From an uncultured Paracoccaceae bacterium (GTDB taxonomy: Bacteria > Pseudomonadota > Alphaproteobacteria > Rhodobacterales > Rhodobacteraceae): a stretch of 20,070 nt of DNA. The notes under the pieces are model-generated. The model was given only the letters and a program-made list of their open reading frames with translations, was not told the DNA's origin and made no database searches. Shown in pieces: positions 16,123 to 20,070 of this stretch; within the stretch, counting starts at the first letter, position 1; each line of letters starts with the position of its first letter. Where the stretch lies: contig CALEZJ010000463.1 of the NCBI GenBank assembly GCA_937927885.1, forward strand, positions 1-20,070. Reading direction: 5' to 3'. Made by a program: the position numbers and the translations under genes.

Positions 16123-16935
16123 TCAGTCACCCCGAAACACCGGCGTCTCCTTCGCCACGAACGCCCTGTAGGCCCGCTCGAAATCCTGCGTCTGCATGCA
16201 GATCGCCTGCGCCTGGGCCTCGGCCTCGATCGCCTGCTCCAGCCCCATCGACCATTCCTGGTTCAGTTGGGTCTTGGTGATCCCATGGGCAAAAACCGGC
16301 CCCGAGGCCAGTTGCCGCGCGAGGGTCATTGCCGCCTCGTCCAGCGCACCCGCCTCGTGCAGCGCGTTCCAGAAGCCCCAGCGCTCGCCTTCCTCGGCGC
16401 GCATGACCCGGCCCGTGTACAGCAGTTCCGCCGCGCGCCCCTGACCGATGATGCGCGGCAACATCGCGCAGGCGCCCATGTCGCAGCCCGCCAAGCCGAC
16501 GCGGGTGAAAAGGAAGGCGCATTTCGCCGCCGGACTGGCAAGCCGCAGATCGCTGGCCATGGCGATGATCGCCCCCGCCCCGACGCAGATCCCGTCCACC
16601 GCCGCGATGATCGGCTTGCCGCAGTTGATCATCGCCTTGACCAGATCGCCGGTCATGCGGGTAAAGGCCAGCAGGCCCTTCATGTCCATGCCGACAAGGG
16701 GGCCGATGATGTCATGCACATCGCCGCCCGAACAGAAATTCCCCCCGTTCGACGCGAAGACCACCACATCCACGTCGGTGGCATATGGCAGCGCACGGAA
16801 GGTGTCGCGCAGTTCGGCGTAGCTATCGAAGGTCAGCGGGTTCTTGCGCTCGGGCCGCATCAGGCGGATGACCGCGACACGGTCCTTGACCTCCCACAGA
16901 AAATGTTCGGGCCGCAGCCCTGCCAGCTCGGTCAT
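16123..16935 (-). CDS. Crotonase-fold (enoyl-CoA hydratase/isomerase family) protein with atypical active site
   Basis: A 270-residue crotonase-superfamily protein. The CoA-binding and oxyanion-hole parts are present: [16 protein letters not shown] (about 61-76) and [22 protein letters not shown] (113-134). Aligning by eye to rat crotonase, its Glu144 position (GGGCE) is Ile123 and its Glu164 position (QPEILLG) is Arg145 (LFTRVGLAG), so both classical hydratase acids are absent. Asp152 in GCDMGAC is a possible alternative catalytic residue. It may therefore be a hydrolase, ring-opening or isomerising enzyme rather than a simple hydratase. Such a protein belongs to the Azoarcus-type 2-aminobenzoyl-CoA clusters, where a beta-oxidation-like ring cleavage is proposed. 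The start overlaps the MarR stop (ATGA at 16932-16935). Hairpins follow its stop. Confidence 0.87.
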   Translation of the reverse strand: MTELAGLRPEHFLWEVKDRVAVIRLMRPERKNPLTFDSYAELRDTFRALPYATDVDVVVFASNGGNFCSGGDVHDIIGPLVGMDMKGLLAFTRMTGDLVKAMINCGKPIIAAVDGICVGAGAIIAMASDLRLASPAAKCAFLFTRVGLAGCDMGACAMLPRIIGQGRAAELLYTGRVMRAEEGERWGFWNALHEAGALDEAAMTLARQLASGPVFAHGITKTQLNQEWSMGLEQAIEAEAQAQAICMQTQDFERAYRAFVAKETPVFRGD

Positions 16936-17366
16936 GCCCGGCCTCCCATGCGTTTCAGAATATCGTTCAGCGTGTCCAGATCGGCCTCGCTCAGATCCCC
17001 GAACAGCCGCGAGACCTCGCCTTCGTGGCCCTGGGCCAGCCCTTCGAATTCGGCAAGCCCGGCCTCGGTCAGTGCGACCTGCACGATGCGCCGGTCACTT
17101 TGCGACGGCGTCCTCAGCACCAGCCCATCCTTTTCCAGCCGGTCCACCACCGCCGTCGCATTGCCATTCGACACCAGGAGCAGGCGCGACAGTTCGCTCA
17201 TCGTCACCCCTTCGCGGCGGCGCCACAGGGCGGCCATCACGTCGAAGCGCGGCAGGGTCGTGCCGTGGCCGACGCGAAGGTATTCGCGCAACTGGTTCTC
17301 GGCGGCGCGGGTGACCCCCAGCAGGCGGATCCACATCTTCAGCCGACGCTTGGACAGGTCGCTCAT
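16932..17366 (-). CDS. MarR-family transcriptional regulator
   Basis: A 144-residue MarR protein of usual length. The winged helix-turn-helix is clear: [46 protein letters not shown], with the wing [19 protein letters not shown] containing the typical D-R-R motif. N- and C-terminal helices give the dimer interface. It lies inside the operon, overlapping the SDR stop by ATGA (17363-17366) and the crotonase start by ATGA (16932-16935), so its own amount follows operon expression, which suggests autoregulation. MarR proteins in aromatic acid operons often release DNA on binding an aroyl-CoA; 2-aminobenzoyl-CoA or anthranilate is the natural guess here (inference). Its operator is probably upstream of the operon, outside the window. 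Confidence 0.93.
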   Translation of the reverse strand: MSDLSKRRLKMWIRLLGVTRAAENQLREYLRVGHGTTLPRFDVMAALWRRREGVTMSELSRLLLVSNGNATAVVDRLEKDGLVLRTPSQSDRRIVQVALTEAGLAEFEGLAQGHEGEVSRLFGDLSEADLDTLNDILKRMGGRA

Positions 17367-18094
17367 ACCTCGCCCCCCGAGACACTCAGCGCATGGCCAT
17401 TGACCATCGAGGCGCCCCTTGAGGCGAGGAACAGCGCCACCGAGACCACCTCGGCGGGGTCGATCAGGCGCTTCATCGGGTTGTCCGCGACCACCTGCGC
17501 CAGCGCCGCCTCGCGCGTCAGATGGAACCGGCCCTGCACCGCATCGACCGCCGCCTGACCCAGAGGCGTATCGACGAACCCCGGACAGATCGCATTGCAG
17601 GTGATCCCCTTGCCCGCCACATCCAGCGCAACGGATCGCACCAGCCCCAGAACCCCGTGCTTGGCGGCGGCATAGGCAGGAATGGTGGCGCCGCCCTTAA
17701 GGCTGGCGGTCGAGGCGATGGCGATCAGCCGCCCGCCCGGACCCATGCCGCGCAGGGCCTCGCGGAAGGTCAGGAAGGGGCCGGTCAGGTTCACCGCCAG
17801 CGTGTGGTTCCAGTCGGCCAGCGTGACGCGGCGGATGTTGCCCGCCGCGCCGCCGCCCGCATTGGCGATCACCACGTCAAAGGGCGCGTCGAAGAGGCTG
17901 GCCACCTGGGATTCGTCGGTCACATCGGCGACGCGGCATTCCATCCCGCGCCCGCCGTCGGTTTCCTGCAAGGGTGCCAATTGCCGCCCCGAGATCACCA
18001 CCCGGTCGCCCGCCTCGGCAAAGCCCCGTGCCAGCGCCTGACCGATGCCGGACCCGCCCCCCGTGACCAGTATCCTGCGTCCCTGCGTGCTCAT
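17363..18094 (-). CDS. Short-chain dehydrogenase/reductase of the anthranilate operon
   Basis: A 243-residue classical SDR. The cofactor loop TGGGSGIG (11-18), NAGG (78-81), Asn102, Ser128 and Tyr141/Lys145 (YAAAK) are intact. Beta-2 ends in SGRQ, and Arg37 there suggests NADP(H), though this is a weak rule. Its start overlaps the stop of the monooxygenase/reductase gene (ATGA, 18091-18094) and its stop overlaps the MarR start, so it is tightly coupled to both. It probably oxidises or reduces an alcohol/ketone on the alicyclic CoA ester after dearomatisation, like a 3-hydroxyacyl-CoA dehydrogenase step (inference from context). Distinct from the SDR at 1160-1930, with which it shares only family motifs. 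Confidence 0.92.
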   Translation of the reverse strand: MSTQGRRILVTGGGSGIGQALARGFAEAGDRVVISGRQLAPLQETDGGRGMECRVADVTDESQVASLFDAPFDVVIANAGGGAAGNIRRVTLADWNHTLAVNLTGPFLTFREALRGMGPGGRLIAIASTASLKGGATIPAYAAAKHGVLGLVRSVALDVAGKGITCNAICPGFVDTPLGQAAVDAVQGRFHLTREAALAQVVADNPMKRLIDPAEVVSVALFLASRGASMVNGHALSVSGGEV

Positions 18095-20070
18095 ACCCGG
18101 ATCTGCGCCTCTTGCCGTTCGCGCAGGCGGAACGCCAGGTCGCGCCCACCCTTGTAGGGGGCAGGCCAGTCGCTGGCGGTGTCGCCCTGCGCGACGGCGG
18201 CATGGAGCGTCCAGTAGGGATCGGCCAGATGCGCCCGCGCGAGGCAGACCAGATCGGCGCGCCCCGCCATCAGGATCGAATTGACCTGATCGTAATCGCT
18301 GATGTTGCCCACCGTCATCGTGGCGATGCCCGCCTCGTTGCGGATGCGGTCGCTGAACGGGGTCTGGAACATGCGGCCATAGATCGGCCTTTCCGCCGGG
18401 TCGGTCTGGCCCGAGGAGACGTCGATGATATCCGCCCCCGCAGCAACGAACATCCGCGCGACCTTGACGGCCTCGTCCGGGGTCACGCCGCCGTCGATCC
18501 AGTCATGCGCGCTGATGCGCACGCTCATCGGCTTTTCGGCGGGCCAGACCGCGCGCATCGCGGCGAAAACCTCGAGCGGATAGCGCATCCGGTTTTCCAG
18601 GCTGCCGCCGTATTCGTCCGTGCGCCTGTTGGTGATGGGCGAGATGAACCCGGCCAAAAGGTAGCCATGCGCGGCGTGAACCTCGATCATGTCGGCGCCC
18701 GCGCGATCCGCCATCCGCGCGGCGGCGACAAACTGCGCCGTGACCTTGTCCATGTCGGCGCGGTCCATCGCCCGGGGGGTGGCGTTGTCGGGCTTGTAGG
18801 GGATCGCGCTGGGGGCCAGCGTTTCCCAGTTGTCCGCGGCCAGCGGCGCGTCGATTCCGCCATCCCAGGGCACGCAAGTCGACCCCTTGCGCCCGGAATG
18901 GCCGATCTGGATGCACAATCTGGCGCTGGTTTCGGCATGGATGAAACGGGCCAGACGCGTCCAGGCGGCCTCGTGCTCGGGCGCATAGAGGCCCGGGCAG
19001 CCCGGCGTGATGCGTCCCTCGGGCGACACGCAGGTCATTTCGGTATAGATCAATCCGGCGCCGCCCTTGGCCCGTTCGGCGTAGTGGACGAAATGCCAGT
19101 CCCCCGGCACGCCATCCACGGCCTTGTACTGCGCCATGGGCGACAGGACGATGCGGTTCTTCAACTCCATCCCGCGCAGACGGAAGGGCGCGAACATCGG
19201 GCGCCGCCCGGCCTGACCGCCCTCGCGCGCCTGATACCAGTCCTCGCTCGCCTGCAGCCACGCGGGATCGCGCAGGCGCAGGTTTTCGTGGCTGATGCGC
19301 TGGCTGCGCGTCAGCAGGGAATAGGCGAACTGGGGCATCGGCATGTCGAGGTAGCGCTCGACCTCCTCGAACCATTCCAGCGAGTTGCGCGCTGCCGATT
19401 GCAGCCGGAGCACCTCGACCCGGCGTTCGTCCTGATAGCGCCGGAAGGCGGCGGGCAGGTTGGGTTCCGAATGCAGATAGTCGGCCAGCGCGATGGCCGA
19501 GTCGAAGGCCAACCTGGACCCCGAGCCGATGGAAAAATGCCCGGTCGCCGCCGCATCGCCCATCAGCACGACGTTTTCATGGAACCAGGTTCCGCAGATG
19601 ACGCGCGGGAACTGCATCCACACCGCCGAACCGCGCAGATGGGCGGCGTTCGACATCAGGTCATGGCCGCCCAGATGGCGCTCGAAGATCTTGCGGCAGG
19701 TTTCCACCGTCTCTTCCTTGGACATGTCGGCAAAGCCCCAGCGGTCCCAGGTTTCCGGCAGGCATTCGACGATGAAGGTCGCGGTGTCGGCATCGAACTG
19801 GTAGACATGCGCCCAGACCCAGCCGTGTTCGGTCTTCTCGAAGATGAAGGTAAAGGCGTCGTCGAATTTCTGATGCGTGCCCAGCCAGACGAACTTGCAC
19901 CGGCGGGTGTCGATGTCGGGCTGGAACACGTCGGAATATTCCTTGCGCACCAGGGAATTGATCCCGTCCGAGGCGACAACCAGATCGTAGTCCTTGCGAT
20001 ATTCCTCGGCCGAGCGGAATTCGGTTTCGAACCGCATGTCGACGCCCAGTTCGCGCGCGCGGGCCTGAAG
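18091..20070 (-). CDS. abmA: 2-aminobenzoyl-CoA monooxygenase/reductase (5' end beyond window)
   Basis: 659 residues are visible; the frame stays open to base 20070, so roughly the first 110-120 residues, including the FAD GxGxxG motif, should lie outside. Numbering from the Met at 20037: a class A flavin monooxygenase part has [14 protein letters not shown] (18-31) and the FAD motif [16 protein letters not shown] (158-173); from about 281 ([20 protein letters not shown]) an old-yellow-enzyme domain has [10 protein letters not shown], the His454/His457 pair in [31 protein letters not shown] and a C-terminal FMN/phosphate loop region (LARAHLADP). This fusion is the hallmark of anthraniloyl-CoA monooxygenase, which hydroxylates and reduces 2-aminobenzoyl-CoA to 2-amino-5-oxocyclohex-1-ene-carbonyl-CoA using O2 and NADH. 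The Met at 20037 is internal, not the start. It is the first visible gene of the operon. Confidence 0.93.
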   Translation of the reverse strand, partial: LQARARELGVDMRFETEFRSAEEYRKDYDLVVASDGINSLVRKEYSDVFQPDIDTRRCKFVWLGTHQKFDDAFTFIFEKTEHGWVWAHVYQFDADTATFIVECLPETWDRWGFADMSKEETVETCRKIFERHLGGHDLMSNAAHLRGSAVWMQFPRVICGTWFHENVVLMGDAAATGHFSIGSGSRLAFDSAIALADYLHSEPNLPAAFRRYQDERRVEVLRLQSAARNSLEWFEEVERYLDMPMPQFAYSLLTRSQRISHENLRLRDPAWLQASEDWYQAREGGQAGRRPMFAPFRLRGMELKNRIVLSPMAQYKAVDGVPGDWHFVHYAERAKGGAGLIYTEMTCVSPEGRITPGCPGLYAPEHEAAWTRLARFIHAETSARLCIQIGHSGRKGSTCVPWDGGIDAPLAADNWETLAPSAIPYKPDNATPRAMDRADMDKVTAQFVAAARMADRAGADMIEVHAAHGYLLAGFISPITNRRTDEYGGSLENRMRYPLEVFAAMRAVWPAEKPMSVRISAHDWIDGGVTPDEAVKVARMFVAAGADIIDVSSGQTDPAERPIYGRMFQTPFSDRIRNEAGIATMTVGNISDYDQVNSILMAGRADLVCLARAHLADPYWTLHAAVAQGDTASDWPAPYKGGRDLAFRLRERQEAQIRV

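Noticed and set aside
15787..17403. A 538-codon open frame on the + strand across the acyl-CoA dehydrogenase, crotonase and MarR genes
   Set aside because: It spans three well-supported genes and a hairpin region on the other strand, and shows no domain.

Overview
The window is very GC-rich DNA with strong third-position G/C bias, short intergenic gaps and many 4-bp ATGA start/stop overlaps. Together with the protein types (short NfeD ending in DINEN, EttA-type ABC-F, a small secreted protein with a CEMSEYTF tail, an aerobic anthranilyl-CoA cluster) this points to an alphaproteobacterium, most likely Rhodobacterales (Paracoccus/Rhodobacter/Roseobacter relatives). It looks chromosomal. I see no tRNA, rRNA, CRISPR array, transposase, integrase or phage gene.

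Left part (1-5352, + strand): the C-terminal part of a Kef-type cation/proton antiporter with an NAD-binding regulatory domain, then a short-chain dehydrogenase, a broken DUF6544-like gene overlapping it by ATGA, and a full-length CtpF/PacL-like P-type cation ATPase. A hairpin at about 5328-5350 closes this group against a convergent SPFH (stomatin-like) plus NfeD membrane pair on the - strand (5402-6519).

Middle part (6704-12064, + strand): ettA (translational throttle ABC-F ATPase), a roughly 400-bp gap with hairpins but no convincing gene, a small secreted acidic protein, and a two-gene GDP-mannose operon, manC then manB. The manB stop codon overlaps tail-to-tail with the last gene of the right-hand operon.

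Right part (20070 down to 12061, - strand): one tightly packed operon for aerobic 2-aminobenzoate (anthranilate) breakdown through CoA thioesters, the route known from Azoarcus evansii. In transcription order: a two-domain 2-aminobenzoyl-CoA monooxygenase/reductase (flavin monooxygenase fused to an old-yellow-enzyme domain; N-terminus beyond the window), an SDR, a MarR regulator, a crotonase-fold protein, two GC hairpins, an acyl-CoA dehydrogenase, a RidA-family protein, 2-aminobenzoate-CoA ligase and an HpcH/HpaI-type aldolase. The likely scheme is ligase, then dearomatisation by the fused flavoenzyme, then enamine hydrolysis and beta-oxidation-like ring opening by the others. The most interesting points are the RidA protein without its carboxylate-binding Arg, the crotonase without either usual catalytic Glu, and the hairpin pair inside the operon.
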